This document shows, in pieces, positions 1 to 7,766 of a DNA stretch of 33,330 bases (the first letter of the stretch is position 1; each line of letters opens with the position of its first letter). The translations under genes and the position numbers were made by a program. The notes beneath the pieces are model-generated. The model was not told the DNA's origin and searched no databases. It saw only the letters and a program-made list of their open reading frames with translations. Source of the DNA: a virus; the IMG/VR virus record IMGVR_UViG_3300042883_000573, positions 1 through 33,330 of that record. One strand, written 5' to 3'.

Positions 1-1
1 A

Positions 2-82
2 GATTGGAGTACTTTTCAAAATAAAATGTTATTGACCAATAACAATGAATTAATAATATACAACATAAAACGTATTTTTTAA
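2..82 (+). CDS. C-terminal end of an upstream gene (partial)
   Basis: This frame is open from the window edge for 26 codons and stops with TAA at 80-82. The predicted tail (WSTFQNKMLLTNNNELIIYN then KRIF) has an ordinary amino-acid mix, and the other two forward frames close sooner (by 24 and 33). It lies 51 bases before the next small gene on the same strand, consistent with a co-directional gene cut by the window start. No function can be assigned from 26 residues. In such AT-rich DNA a chance open frame of this size is quite possible, so the call is tentative. Confidence 0.4.
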   Translation, partial: DWSTFQNKMLLTNNNELIIYNIKRIF

Positions 83-133
83 TAAAATATAGATATTTAT
101 TATTAAATAAATAAGATAATAAAAATTTGTATT

Positions 134-298
134 ATGAATAATGATAAAAACAACAAAAATTTGGAAAATGAATTAGATTCATTTCTAAATCAAAATGAAT
201 GTACTGATGGTGAATGTAAAATATATGAACCTAAAGAATTAGTTGAAAAAATCAATAAAAAAATAGTTACTGAAGACGGTAGACAATTATTAATCTAA
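134..298 (+). CDS. 54-aa small phage protein of unknown function
   Basis: ATG at 134 opens a 54-codon frame ending TAA at 296-298, only 8 bases before the next gene's ATG at 307, which suggests co-transcription. The product is hydrophilic: an Asn/Lys-rich N-terminus, two cysteines (residues 23 and 28, spacing C-x4-C) and a C-terminal segment ELVEKINKKIVTEDGRQLLI. The last part (KIVTEDGRQLL) looks like a conserved short motif rather than random AT-rich coding, but I cannot name its family. There is no signal peptide or membrane segment. It may be a structural or assembly accessory protein, but that is inferred only from its neighbour. Confidence 0.7.
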   Translation: MNNDKNNKNLENELDSFLNQNECTDGECKIYEPKELVEKINKKIVTEDGRQLLI

Positions 299-306
299 TA
301 GGTGTT

Positions 307-1131
307 ATGAATAAAGATAAAAAACAATTATTAAATGAAGAATTAAGTAAATTTAATAAATTACTTAACTATGACTTCTATGATGGTAAAAAATCGGTTA
401 GTGAAAGTAAATTTCATGGTATGAATGAATACAAACCAGAGGAGGGTACAGATAAAACTAAATTAATTTTTGGTTCCCAAGTTGAAGAAGCTGAAGAAGA
501 AGAAACTGACCCAGCAATACCAGAAGCACCAGTAGATGATGCGATAGCACCAGAAGGTGAAATTGCGCCAGAAGATATGCCAGACCCATCACTAGATGCT
601 GGACCACCAATACCAGAAATGGGAAATGAACCAACAGATGCTGGTATACCAATGGATGACACCATGCCAGTTGATGATACAATACCAGCAGATGCTGCAA
701 TGGGTGATGAATCAGTTGATTTAGATGTTACTGAATTAGTTAAAGGTTCACAAGAAGCTAAAGCTAGTGCTGATGAAGCTAATGCTAAAATCGAAAGGTT
801 AATGACTATGGTCGACCAATTAGAAAATCAATTAACATCAATGTCACAAATTAGTACTAAAATTGATGGGTTAGAACAAGAATTAGAAAAAAGAATGCCT
901 ACACCAGACGAAAAAGTTGGTTTACGTTCTATGGATTCTTATCCTTATAACATTAAATTATCTGATTTTTGGAATGATAAACAAGATTCACCATATAGTG
1001 AGGATGATGATGAAGAAAAAGATGAAGAAGGTAATTATACATTAACTAATGATGATGTTGATAATTATGATGCGACTCAAATTAAACAATCATTTAATAA
1101 AAATCCATACGAAGAAGAAGAAATTAATTAA
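307..1131 (+). CDS. Acidic coiled-coil protein, possible virion or scaffold component
   Basis: This 274-aa protein is very acidic. Residues about 60-140 are rich in Glu, Asp, Pro and Ala and probably disordered. Residues about 143-195 form a likely coiled coil (ADEANAKIERLMTMVDQLEN and following heptads). A conserved-looking C-terminal part (RSMDSYPYNIKLSDFW) is followed by another acidic tail. The gene follows the 54-aa gene after 8 bases and is closed by a terminator at 1155, so it ends a transcription unit that begins outside the window. Its size, acidity and coiled coil resemble T4-type head scaffold proteins (gp22-like), but no capsid genes are visible here, so a scaffold or structural role is only a suggestion. 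I do not recognise the family. Confidence 0.85.
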   Translation: MNKDKKQLLNEELSKFNKLLNYDFYDGKKSVSESKFHGMNEYKPEEGTDKTKLIFGSQVEEAEEEETDPAIPEAPVDDAIAPEGEIAPEDMPDPSLDAGPPIPEMGNEPTDAGIPMDDTMPVDDTIPADAAMGDESVDLDVTELVKGSQEAKASADEANAKIERLMTMVDQLENQLTSMSQISTKIDGLEQELEKRMPTPDEKVGLRSMDSYPYNIKLSDFWNDKQDSPYSEDDDEEKDEEGNYTLTNDDVDNYDATQIKQSFNKNPYEEEEIN

Positions 1132-1154
1132 TTAATAAATTAATAGTTTAAGTT

Positions 1155-1187
1155 AAAAGAGGGTTAAATACCCTCTTTTTTTATTTT
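1155..1187 (+). terminator. Rho-independent terminator after the 274-aa gene
   Basis: AAAAGAGGG (1155-1163) pairs with CCCTCTTTT (1171-1179) across a 7-base loop and runs into seven T residues, followed by more T-rich sequence. It separates the upstream unit from the SSB promoters. Confidence 0.85.
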
Positions 1188-1200
1188 TATTATATTTTTG

Positions 1201-1231
1201 TTGTTTTATTCAATGTTAGTTACTATATTTG
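1201..1231 (+). promoter_or_regulatory. Bacteroidetes-type promoter upstream of the SSB gene
   Basis: TTG at 1201-1203 is followed by a 20-base spacer and TATATTTG at 1224-1231. This matches the Bacteroidetes primary-sigma consensus (TTG, 19-21 bases, TAnnTTTG). It sits directly after the terminator at 1155 and about 130 bases before the SSB start, in a position to drive the replication genes early using host RNA polymerase. Confidence 0.6.
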
Positions 1232-1306
1232 TAAAAGTTATTATAAATCATACTTAAAAAGTTTAAAAATAATTAATAAAATCCTTTACTTTTAAATTAT
1301 TTTAAC

Positions 1307-1314
1307 TATATTTG
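1307..1314 (+). promoter_or_regulatory. Second possible promoter -7 element before the SSB gene
   Basis: TATATTTG at 1307-1314 is an exact TAnnTTTG match, 46 bases before the SSB ATG. No TTG is present at the expected distance upstream; only a TTTACTTTT stretch near 1284 is there. It is therefore weaker than the copy at 1224. Together they may form a tandem pair giving high SSB expression. Confidence 0.45.
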
Positions 1315-1360
1315 TAGAACAAACAATTAGTAATTAATAAACAAATATAAATAAAAAATC

Positions 1361-2272
1361 ATGGGAATTTTTGAAGAAATGATGCAACAGTACCAAGACT
1401 CACACAAAACTGGCGGTACTAAAAAGTCTGACAACAAGTACGACTTAAAAAACTATTTTAATACTATGTTACCTAAAGGTGTGACTTCGGTAAAGAAAAG
1501 AATTAGAATCTTACCTCCAGAAGAAGGTAAAAAAACATCTTTTAACGTCATGTATGGACATGTTAAAAAAGTAGATGGTCAATGGAAAACATTTCCATGT
1601 TTGAAACATGAGAAAAATGAAGAATGTCCATTTTGCCAAGCTAGAGAAGTTCTACTTTCTGGTGGAAGTGAAGAAGAAAAAGAATTAGCTAAAGAATTTT
1701 CAGCTAGAAAGTTTTACATCATTAAAGTTATTGATAGAGATAATGAAGCTGATGGTATTAAATTTTGGAGAATTAAGCATAATTACAAAAAAGATGGTTC
1801 TTATGATAAAATCATGAGTGCAATCGAAGATGCTGGTCACGATATTACAGATGCTAATAGTGGTAGAGATTTAATTGTAACTATTAAAGAAGGTGCTCAA
1901 GGTAATGCAATTACAATTGGATACGCTTTAGAAAGTACACCACTTACTACTGATGAAACTAATCTAGAAACATGGACAACCGATGTTAGAACTTGGGAAG
2001 ATGTTTATTCATTAAGAAATTATGATTATTTAGCGATTGTAGTTAAAAATGAAATCCCTATGTGGAGTAAAGAAGAAAATAAATGGGTTGCGAAATCATC
2101 TTTGGAAGAAAAAGAAAGTGATGGTATTGAAGATGAATTTGATATGGATTCTGATTTACCAACACCAACTGAAACACCAACTGAAGTAAAGGCTAAGTCA
2201 GTTGCAAAAACAACTACAAAAGCTAAAGCTATTGCTAATGATGAAGATGAGGACGATGACCTACCATTTTAA
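1361..2272 (+). CDS. 32: gp32-like single-stranded DNA-binding protein
   Basis: This 303-aa protein matches T4 gp32 (301 aa) in length and architecture. A basic N-terminal segment (residues 21-50, YDLKNYF...KKRIRILP) precedes a DNA-binding core with a zinc site. H67, C80, C89 and C92 have nearly the same spacing as T4 H64, C77, C87 and C90. The C-terminus is Ala/Lys/Thr-rich and ends in the acidic tail DEDEDDDLPF, the segment through which gp32-type SSBs contact other replication proteins. It would coat single-stranded DNA at the fork and during recombination. It is monocistronic or nearly so, with host-type promoters upstream and a terminator 16 bases after the stop, which fits its need for high dosage. 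UvsX follows. Confidence 0.93.
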   Translation: MGIFEEMMQQYQDSHKTGGTKKSDNKYDLKNYFNTMLPKGVTSVKKRIRILPPEEGKKTSFNVMYGHVKKVDGQWKTFPCLKHEKNEECPFCQAREVLLSGGSEEEKELAKEFSARKFYIIKVIDRDNEADGIKFWRIKHNYKKDGSYDKIMSAIEDAGHDITDANSGRDLIVTIKEGAQGNAITIGYALESTPLTTDETNLETWTTDVRTWEDVYSLRNYDYLAIVVKNEIPMWSKEENKWVAKSSLEEKESDGIEDEFDMDSDLPTPTETPTEVKAKSVAKTTTKAKAIANDEDEDDDLPF

Positions 2273-2287
2273 AATCAAATAAATTAG

Positions 2288-2312
2288 AAGGTGACTTTAG
2301 GGTCACCTTTTT
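2288..2312 (+). terminator. Rho-independent terminator after the SSB gene
   Basis: AAGGTGAC (2288-2295) and GTCACCTT (2302-2309) form an 8-bp stem with a 6-base loop, followed by T residues to 2312. It isolates the SSB transcript from the downstream recombination genes, although partial read-through is likely because no clear promoter is seen before 2349. Confidence 0.8.
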
Positions 2313-2348
2313 AATGTAAAATAATGTAATTAATTAAATAAATAATAT

Positions 2349-3458
2349 ATGACTAAAAAAGTAGCACCAAAAAAAGTTGGGATTGAAAAAACAGATTTTG
2401 ATTTAGATTCATTTTTAGAATCTGAAAATTTTAATAGCGCACCTACAGATAAAGATTTAACTTGGATTCCATTATCAAAAGGATGGCATGACGCTTTAAA
2501 ATTACCAGGTTTTCCACGTGGATTCGTAAGTCTTGTAAGAGGTTATTCAAATACTGGAAAATCCACCGCGTTTTATGAGGCGATAGTAGGAGCGCAAAAA
2601 ATAGGTGACTTCCCAATTGTAATTGAAACTGAAGGTAACTGGAACAATGAGCATGCTAAAATGGTTGGGGTTAAGTTCAAAGAAGTTGTTAATGAAGAAA
2701 CTGGTGAGATTACTGAGAAACCAGATGGGTTCTTATTAGTTAAGAGTAAGGATTTATATACTCGTTATAAAAACTATAACCATAAAGAAAGTAAAATGGC
2801 TACTAAACCAACAAGAAACGAACCAGTTATTGAAGATGTAGCATTATTTATTAACCAAATGATTCAAAAACAAGAAGATGGTGAATTAAATAAAAATATT
2901 TGTTTTTTATGGGATTCAATTGGAACACTTAATGGTTATCAATCAGCTACATCAAATTCAGCTAATAATCAATGGAACGCTGGTTCAATGAATGCATTTC
3001 AATCTATTGTTAACTTTAAAATTCCATCTAGTAGAGATGTTGAAAGTAAATTTACGAATACATTTATTTGTGTTCAAAAGATTTGGTTGGATAATATGAA
3101 TGGTACTGTTGTTAGACATAAAGGTGGTGAGTTCATGTTCTTTAGTGCTAGAATAATTGTACATATTGGTGGTATATTAACACATGGTACAACTAAATTG
3201 AAAGCAACAGCATTGGGTCATGATTTCCAATATGGTACAAGAGCTAAAATAAAATGTGAGAAAAATCACGTAACTGGTATCGAAAGACAAGGTGAAATAG
3301 CTTCAACGCCACATGGATATGTAAATCCAGATGAACTTGATGAATATAAAAAAGAACATCGTCAGTTTATTCATGATTCACTAAATGTTGATTTCAACAC
3401 TACAATTGAATACGATGAAGAAGAAGGTGAATTAAATGAGGAAGACAAAAGAAGTTAG
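2349..3458 (+). CDS. uvsX: UvsX/RecA-like recombinase
   Basis: This 369-aa protein has a RecA-fold ATPase core. Walker A is GYSNTGKST at residues 65-73, preceded by GFPRGFVSLVRG as in UvsX-type recombinases. Walker B is ICFLWDS around 184-190. A Gln/Ser-rich DNA-loop region (around 198-215) and a segment FICVQKIW..RHKGGEFMFF follow. The C-terminus is acidic (YDEEEGELNEEDKRS). Unlike T4 UvsX, whose P-loop is degenerate, this one has a canonical GKS/T. The role is strand exchange in recombination-dependent replication, acting on DNA coated by the SSB encoded just upstream. RNase H follows after 23 bases, probably in one operon. Confidence 0.88.
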   Translation: MTKKVAPKKVGIEKTDFDLDSFLESENFNSAPTDKDLTWIPLSKGWHDALKLPGFPRGFVSLVRGYSNTGKSTAFYEAIVGAQKIGDFPIVIETEGNWNNEHAKMVGVKFKEVVNEETGEITEKPDGFLLVKSKDLYTRYKNYNHKESKMATKPTRNEPVIEDVALFINQMIQKQEDGELNKNICFLWDSIGTLNGYQSATSNSANNQWNAGSMNAFQSIVNFKIPSSRDVESKFTNTFICVQKIWLDNMNGTVVRHKGGEFMFFSARIIVHIGGILTHGTTKLKATALGHDFQYGTRAKIKCEKNHVTGIERQGEIASTPHGYVNPDELDEYKKEHRQFIHDSLNVDFNTTIEYDEEEGELNEEDKRS

Positions 3459-3481
3459 TATTAATTTTTAAAAAGTTCAAT

Positions 3482-4537
3482 ATGAACAGAATGCCACCAA
3501 GAAACGGTGAAAGAATTAAAGAGGTAAATTATTTAGTTGTTGACGGTAATAGTTTATTTAAGCGAGGCATGATTGGTGCAAAAGATGAATATAACCCCAA
3601 TGGTCAACACATTGGGGGTCTTTACCAATTTATTACTGTATTAAGAAAAATAATGGAAGAAGACTTATACCATAGAGTATATGTTTTTTGGGATGGTAAG
3701 TATAGTGGAAAATTACGATACAACATCTACAAAGATTACAAGAGTGGTCGAGGAAAAGATTATGAGCATGGAACCATGCCAATCGATGAAAATGAGTTAA
3801 ATCAGAAAATACGTATTAAAAAATACCTTGAAGAATTATTTATTCGACAATTAGAGGATGAAATAGTTGAGGCTGACGATTTTATTGCCTATATTTGTAA
3901 TAACAAACTTAATAATGAAAGTATAACTATTATTACTAGTGATAGAGACTTATGTCAACTTATAAATGATAAAGTTAAAATTTATATGTGTGATTTAAAA
4001 ACATATGTTACAAAAGAAAATTTTAATAAACATTTTAAATATAAGTTAGAAAATTCTGCATTAACTAAAATACTTTGTGGTGATAATAGTGATTCAATTA
4101 AGGGTGTTAAAAGATTAGGTTTAGATACGTTGTTAAAGCATTTTCCAGAGATAAAGGATAAGGTATTAACAATTGAACAAGTTATTAACAAATCAAAAAT
4201 ATTACAAAATGAAAGGATAGACGAGAAAAAGAAACCATTACAAATATTAACTAATATTTACGATGGAATTACTGATGGAATACAAGGTACAGATTTATAT
4301 AAGATAAATAATCTTTTAGTTAATTTAACTACTCCGTTATTAACTGAGAATGCTATTGAAAGTGTTAATGACTTAATAGACTTACCAATAAACCCAGAAG
4401 GAAGAGATATCAAAAATGTATACAAGTATATTAAAGAAGACGGTATGCAAGATAAAATAAAAAATAATATTGAAGATTACTTTATGCCATTTAAAAAATT
4501 AATGGTTAGAGAAAATAATAAAAGTTTAATTAAATAA
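3482..4537 (+). CDS. rnh: T4 RNase H-like 5' nuclease (FEN/PIN family)
   Basis: This 351-aa protein aligns by eye with T4 RNase H (305 aa), the 5'-3' nuclease that removes primer RNA and trims lagging-strand fragments. The metal-binding acids are present: D21 in VVDGNSLFKRG; D71 in VFWDGK with R79 in the arch base; E130, D132 and D133 in EADDF; D154 and D156 in TSDRDL; D201 and D204 in CGDNSDSIKG. The last group is followed by the helix-hairpin-helix-like GVKRLGLDTLL. Spacing of the acids nearly matches T4 (19, 71, 130, 132, 155, 157, 197, 200). ATG 3482 gives the full N-terminal strand; Met4 is an alternative start. The next gene begins 10 bases after the stop. Confidence 0.9.
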   Translation: MNRMPPRNGERIKEVNYLVVDGNSLFKRGMIGAKDEYNPNGQHIGGLYQFITVLRKIMEEDLYHRVYVFWDGKYSGKLRYNIYKDYKSGRGKDYEHGTMPIDENELNQKIRIKKYLEELFIRQLEDEIVEADDFIAYICNNKLNNESITIITSDRDLCQLINDKVKIYMCDLKTYVTKENFNKHFKYKLENSALTKILCGDNSDSIKGVKRLGLDTLLKHFPEIKDKVLTIEQVINKSKILQNERIDEKKKPLQILTNIYDGITDGIQGTDLYKINNLLVNLTTPLLTENAIESVNDLIDLPINPEGRDIKNVYKYIKEDGMQDKIKNNIEDYFMPFKKLMVRENNKSLIK

Positions 4538-4547
4538 TATAAATAAT

Positions 4548-5069
4548 ATGATTACAAAACCTCAAACAGAAACAACTGCAAGACCGCAGTATGCTAATCA
4601 AAAATTTAGCTTCACACTTTACACTAATGATAATATCGTATGTAAAAGATATTTTAGTATTGATTCAGATAAAAGTGGTGATTTTAATAAAAATGTATTA
4701 AACTCTTTTGAAATAAAAGAATTAATGGATGAGTTAACTGGTACTAGTAATTATGGTAATATGGGTTTAATACCAATGTTCTTAAAAAAGATATGTGAAA
4801 ATATAGCTTGGAATAATTACAACCCATATAATCCATATACTAATCCAAATGACGTTAAAAATATTTATGAAACTGAACATAACTATATCTTTGAGATTGC
4901 TGTACAAGAAAAAGTAGTTGCAAGAAGTATGTTCACTGGTAATGTTTTTCAACCATATGCTAGAAAGGGTTTACATATTGGTAAAATTATACCACAAATT
5001 ATTGATTCAATCACAAATACGTTTACACTTAAAAAAGTCACTAAACAATACGCTGATATTGAATTGTAA
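4548..5069 (+). CDS. 173-aa protein of unknown function in the replication cluster
   Basis: This soluble 173-aa protein sits between the RNase H and helicase genes. It has no signal peptide or membrane helix. Residues 97-107 are an Asn/Tyr/Pro-rich segment (NYNPYNPYTNP), and the C-terminal half looks like alternating beta strands and a helix (YIFEIAVQEKVVARSMFTGN, then IGKIIPQIIDSITNTF). The position invites comparison with replisome accessory factors such as T4 gp59 or gp61, but none of their motifs are visible: there is no primase zinc finger or TOPRIM. I leave the function open. It begins 10 bases after rnh and is probably the last gene of that transcript, before the 5076-5123 inverted repeat. 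Confidence 0.8.
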   Translation: MITKPQTETTARPQYANQKFSFTLYTNDNIVCKRYFSIDSDKSGDFNKNVLNSFEIKELMDELTGTSNYGNMGLIPMFLKKICENIAWNNYNPYNPYTNPNDVKNIYETEHNYIFEIAVQEKVVARSMFTGNVFQPYARKGLHIGKIIPQIIDSITNTFTLKKVTKQYADIEL

Positions 5070-5075
5070 TTAAAA

Positions 5076-5123
5076 TAAATAAAACAATTATTTTTTATTA
5101 TTATTAAATAATTGTTTTATTTA
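5076..5123. repeat. 18-bp perfect AT-rich inverted repeat before the helicase gene
   Basis: The arm at 5076-5093 is exactly complementary to 5106-5123, with a 12-base T/A-rich loop. The right arm contains the TTG (5112-5114) of the promoter that precedes the helicase gene. It begins 6 bases after the stop of the 173-aa gene, so it could be an AT-only terminator hairpin or an operator-like palindrome. It lacks a terminal T run beyond the stem. Confidence 0.7.
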
Positions 5124-5141
5124 AAAAAAAACTTATATTTG
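5112..5141 (+). promoter_or_regulatory. Bacteroidetes-type promoter for the helicase gene
   Basis: TTG at 5112-5114, a 19-base spacer and TATATTTG at 5134-5141 match the TTG-N19-TAnnTTTG consensus. The ATG at 5161 lies 19 bases downstream, giving a short A/T-rich leader. The upstream element lies inside the right arm of the 18-bp inverted repeat, so a factor binding that repeat could control access. Confidence 0.6.
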
Positions 5142-5160
5142 TAAAAAAAAATAATAATTT

Positions 5161-7659
5161 ATGGCTAAAGTTAACAAAGAAGATTTAAGTTATCTTACAG
5201 ATGATTTTCAACAAAGATTGATTTTACAGATGATTACTGATAGAAAATTCGGTACATCGATTATCGACATATTGGAACCAAATTATTTTAAAGATAATTA
5301 TTTAAAAATTATTGTTGCAGAAATTAAAAATGCTTATGATAAACATGAAGCAATACCAGATTTAGGTAGTCTTAAATCTAGGGTTTTTGAAAAAAATACT
5401 ACAGAAGTTGAAGTTAATTTTTTTAATGGTCAATTTGCTAAAATCGAAAAAGCTACATTAAACGATACTTTATACGTTCAAGAAACTGCTATGAAGTTTT
5501 GTAAAAGACAAGAACTTAAAAAAGCTATAAAAGAAATCGATGTGATTATCACTAATGGTAGACTTGATGAATATGATAGTTGTGAAAATATTTTAAGAAA
5601 AGCACTTGACAAGGGTGATAACAAAGATGATAGTATTGAAATTTTTGAAAACATAGATGATGTATTAGATGATGATTATAGAAACCCAATACCAACTGGA
5701 ATTTCTGGGTTAGATACTATAATGGGTGGTGGTTTAGCTAAAGGTGAATTAGCTGTTATACTCGCAGCATTCGGTATTGGAAAAGCGCAACCATTAAGTT
5801 CTAATGTTTTAACACCTAACGGATGGGTTAAAATGGGGGATATTAAAATTGGTTCCGAAGTTATTTCTAGAGATGGTAATGCAACAAAAGTTATTGGTGT
5901 GTATCCACAAGGTATTAGACCGATTTATAGGGTTAGTTTCAATGATAGTACTAGTGCTCTATGTGATAAAGAACATCTTTGGTCAGTTAACACTATCAAT
6001 CAAAGAAATAGGTCAACTAAGAAAAATGGTAAATACGTTAGCTTACCTTCGGATAATAGTTTTAAAACTATAAGTACTAGTGAAATGATTGGTAAGACAA
6101 AGGTATGGAATGGTAAACGATATAATTTTAAAATACCAAATGTTGAACCAGTCAATTTCAATAAAAAAGACTTAATAGTTGAACCTTATTTATTAGGTGT
6201 AATTTTAGGTGATGGTTGTATTACTACTTCTAATCAACCAAATTTTGTAAATAAAGATATTGATATTATCAATGAAGTTAAAAGAGTTTATGATAATGTA
6301 TCAGTAACTGAGTTATTCAGAACAGTTGAAAAAGAAATAAACGGTGAATTAGTATTGGAAAAACGTTCAATTTATAAAGCTTCTTTATTAGGGATTAAAA
6401 ATGACTTAATTAGATTAAATTTATATGGGTGTGGTTCGAGTGATAAATTTATACCTAAAGATTATTTATATTCATCAGTAGAAGATAGAGTTAGGTTATT
6501 ACAAGGGTTGGTGGATACTGATGGTTACATACATAAACATACCGTTGAAATTAGTACAGTATCTAAAGAAATGTCTGAAAACATTAAAGAATTGGTTTTA
6601 TCGTTAGGTGGTAGAATAAGTATTAAACCAACTCAAGGTAAATATAAAAAGAATGGTATAGTTATAAATACTAAGATATATTATAGAATAAGTTTTAGTT
6701 TTCCCGATAATGGTGTAATACCAGCTTTATGCGGTAGAAAGGTTAAAAATTTCACACCTAGAACAAAATATGGTAATAATAAATTTATAACTTCTATTGA
6801 ATATTCTCATGATGAAGAAGCACAATGTATTATGGTCGATAATAATGAACATTTATACGTCACTGATGACTTTATAGTAACTCATAATACAACTATGTTC
6901 ACTAAAATGGCAAACCATGCTTATAATGAAGGGTATAATGTATTACAAATATTTTTCGAAGATATGCCTAAAGTTATACAAAGAAAACATATAGCATGTT
7001 GGACTGGTATTAATTTAAGTGACTTAGGTGAACATAAAGAAGAAATTAAAGAAACTTTAGAAAAAGTTAAAGCTAGTACTGGTAAATTAAAGCTTAAGAA
7101 ATTCCCAAGCTCAGACACTACTATAACTACTATTAAACAATACATTAGAAAACAAATTGCTAGTGGATTTAGACCAGATATTATAATGTTAGATTATATT
7201 GATTGTGTTCAACCATCTAAAAAAGTAGATGATGTAAATGTAGGTGAAGGTCAAGTTATGCGTGAATTTGAATCTATGTTATCTGAACTTGAAATGGCTG
7301 GATGGACCGCTGTTCAAGGTAACCGTTCGGCAATTTCTTCAACTATAGTTGAATCAGACCAAATGGGCGGTTCTATTAAAAAAGGTCAGATAGGTCACTT
7401 TATAGTATCTATAGCTAAAAGTTTAGAGCAAAAAGAAAACGGTACAGCTAATATGGCTATATTAAAGTCTAGATTTGGTAAAGATGGTTTAGTATTTGAA
7501 GATATTGTTTTCAATAATGGTACAATCCAAATTGAAATGAATTCAAAAAATAATAATGCTATATCAGTTAGTAATTTAAAAAATAATAAGAAAACTAGTG
7601 CTATGAATAAGGTTAACTCATTAATGGATGCTGGTTTAAAAGCTAGGGAGAATAATTAA
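5161..7659 (+). CDS. 41: Replicative DNA helicase (gp41/DnaB-like) containing an in-frame intein
   Basis: The 832-aa precursor would splice to a 464-aa helicase, close to T4 gp41 (475 aa). The N-extein (1-208) holds the N-terminal domain and the start of the RecA-like core (GISGLDTIMGGGLAKGELAVI..AAFGIGK). The C-extein (577-832) resumes with TTMFTKMANHAYNEGYNVLQ. Joining them restores Walker A as FGIGKTT. Walker B is IIMLDYID (674-681); GEGQVMREFESMLSELE and AVQGNRSA match later DnaB motifs. The protein would unwind DNA at the phage fork, and the activity depends on splicing because the P-loop is split. It has its own host-type promoter. An intact-frame intein, not a broken gene, explains the extra length. 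Confidence 0.93.
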   Translation: MAKVNKEDLSYLTDDFQQRLILQMITDRKFGTSIIDILEPNYFKDNYLKIIVAEIKNAYDKHEAIPDLGSLKSRVFEKNTTEVEVNFFNGQFAKIEKATLNDTLYVQETAMKFCKRQELKKAIKEIDVIITNGRLDEYDSCENILRKALDKGDNKDDSIEIFENIDDVLDDDYRNPIPTGISGLDTIMGGGLAKGELAVILAAFGIGKAQPLSSNVLTPNGWVKMGDIKIGSEVISRDGNATKVIGVYPQGIRPIYRVSFNDSTSALCDKEHLWSVNTINQRNRSTKKNGKYVSLPSDNSFKTISTSEMIGKTKVWNGKRYNFKIPNVEPVNFNKKDLIVEPYLLGVILGDGCITTSNQPNFVNKDIDIINEVKRVYDNVSVTELFRTVEKEINGELVLEKRSIYKASLLGIKNDLIRLNLYGCGSSDKFIPKDYLYSSVEDRVRLLQGLVDTDGYIHKHTVEISTVSKEMSENIKELVLSLGGRISIKPTQGKYKKNGIVINTKIYYRISFSFPDNGVIPALCGRKVKNFTPRTKYGNNKFITSIEYSHDEEAQCIMVDNNEHLYVTDDFIVTHNTTMFTKMANHAYNEGYNVLQIFFEDMPKVIQRKHIACWTGINLSDLGEHKEEIKETLEKVKASTGKLKLKKFPSSDTTITTIKQYIRKQIASGFRPDIIMLDYIDCVQPSKKVDDVNVGEGQVMREFESMLSELEMAGWTAVQGNRSAISSTIVESDQMGGSIKKGQIGHFIVSIAKSLEQKENGTANMAILKSRFGKDGLVFEDIVFNNGTIQIEMNSKNNNAISVSNLKNNKKTSAMNKVNSLMDAGLKARENN
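5785..6888 (+). mobile_element. Class 3-like intein with LAGLIDADG endonuclease, inserted in helicase Walker A
   Basis: The 368-aa intein runs from Ala1 (precursor residue 209, directly after GIGK) to Asn368, followed by extein Thr+1. Block A is PLSSNVLTPNGWVKMGDIKI. Block B has His64 and Trp66 in KEHLW. Two LAGLIDADG helices, LLGVILGDG (136-144) and LLQGLVDTDG (238-247), mark a homing endonuclease domain with both acidic residues. Block F is AQCIMVDNNEHLYV with Cys348, and block G is VTHN. The N-terminal nucleophile is absent (Ala), and Trp at B:12, Cys at F:4 and Thr at G:5 match the WCT signature of class 3 inteins, in which the block F Cys starts splicing. The boundaries are clear from helicase continuity. 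Confidence 0.92.
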
Positions 7660-7766
7660 ATAAAAAATAACATTGAGATTAAAATTTAACTAAAATTTCA
7701 GATAATTATTATATAAACTAAAAAAAGTTTTTACTAATAATTAAATGTAAAAATAATAAAAAAATT

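Noticed and set aside
94-113. Small A/T inverted repeat (TATTTATT with AATAAATA) before the 54-aa gene
   Set aside because: Only 8 bp of A/T pairing without T run or promoter context; not distinguishable from background.
458-700. Minus-strand reading frames over the acidic protein gene
   Set aside because: They are antisense to a repetitive Pro/Ala/Asp/Glu coding stretch and give low-complexity Leu/His or Ser/Gly products; they are shadows of the real gene.
5161-7659. Helicase gene disrupted by an unrelated insertion or fused to another enzyme
   Set aside because: The extra 368 residues have intein start and end blocks, LAGLIDADG motifs and an uninterrupted frame, and their removal restores a perfect P-loop.
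7705-7741. Imperfect hairpin in the nrdB leader (ATTATTA with TAATAAT, inner AAACT with AGTTT) as a riboswitch or terminator
   Set aside because: The pairing is short and purely A/T-rich, and the T run lies within the structure; such pairings are expected by chance here.
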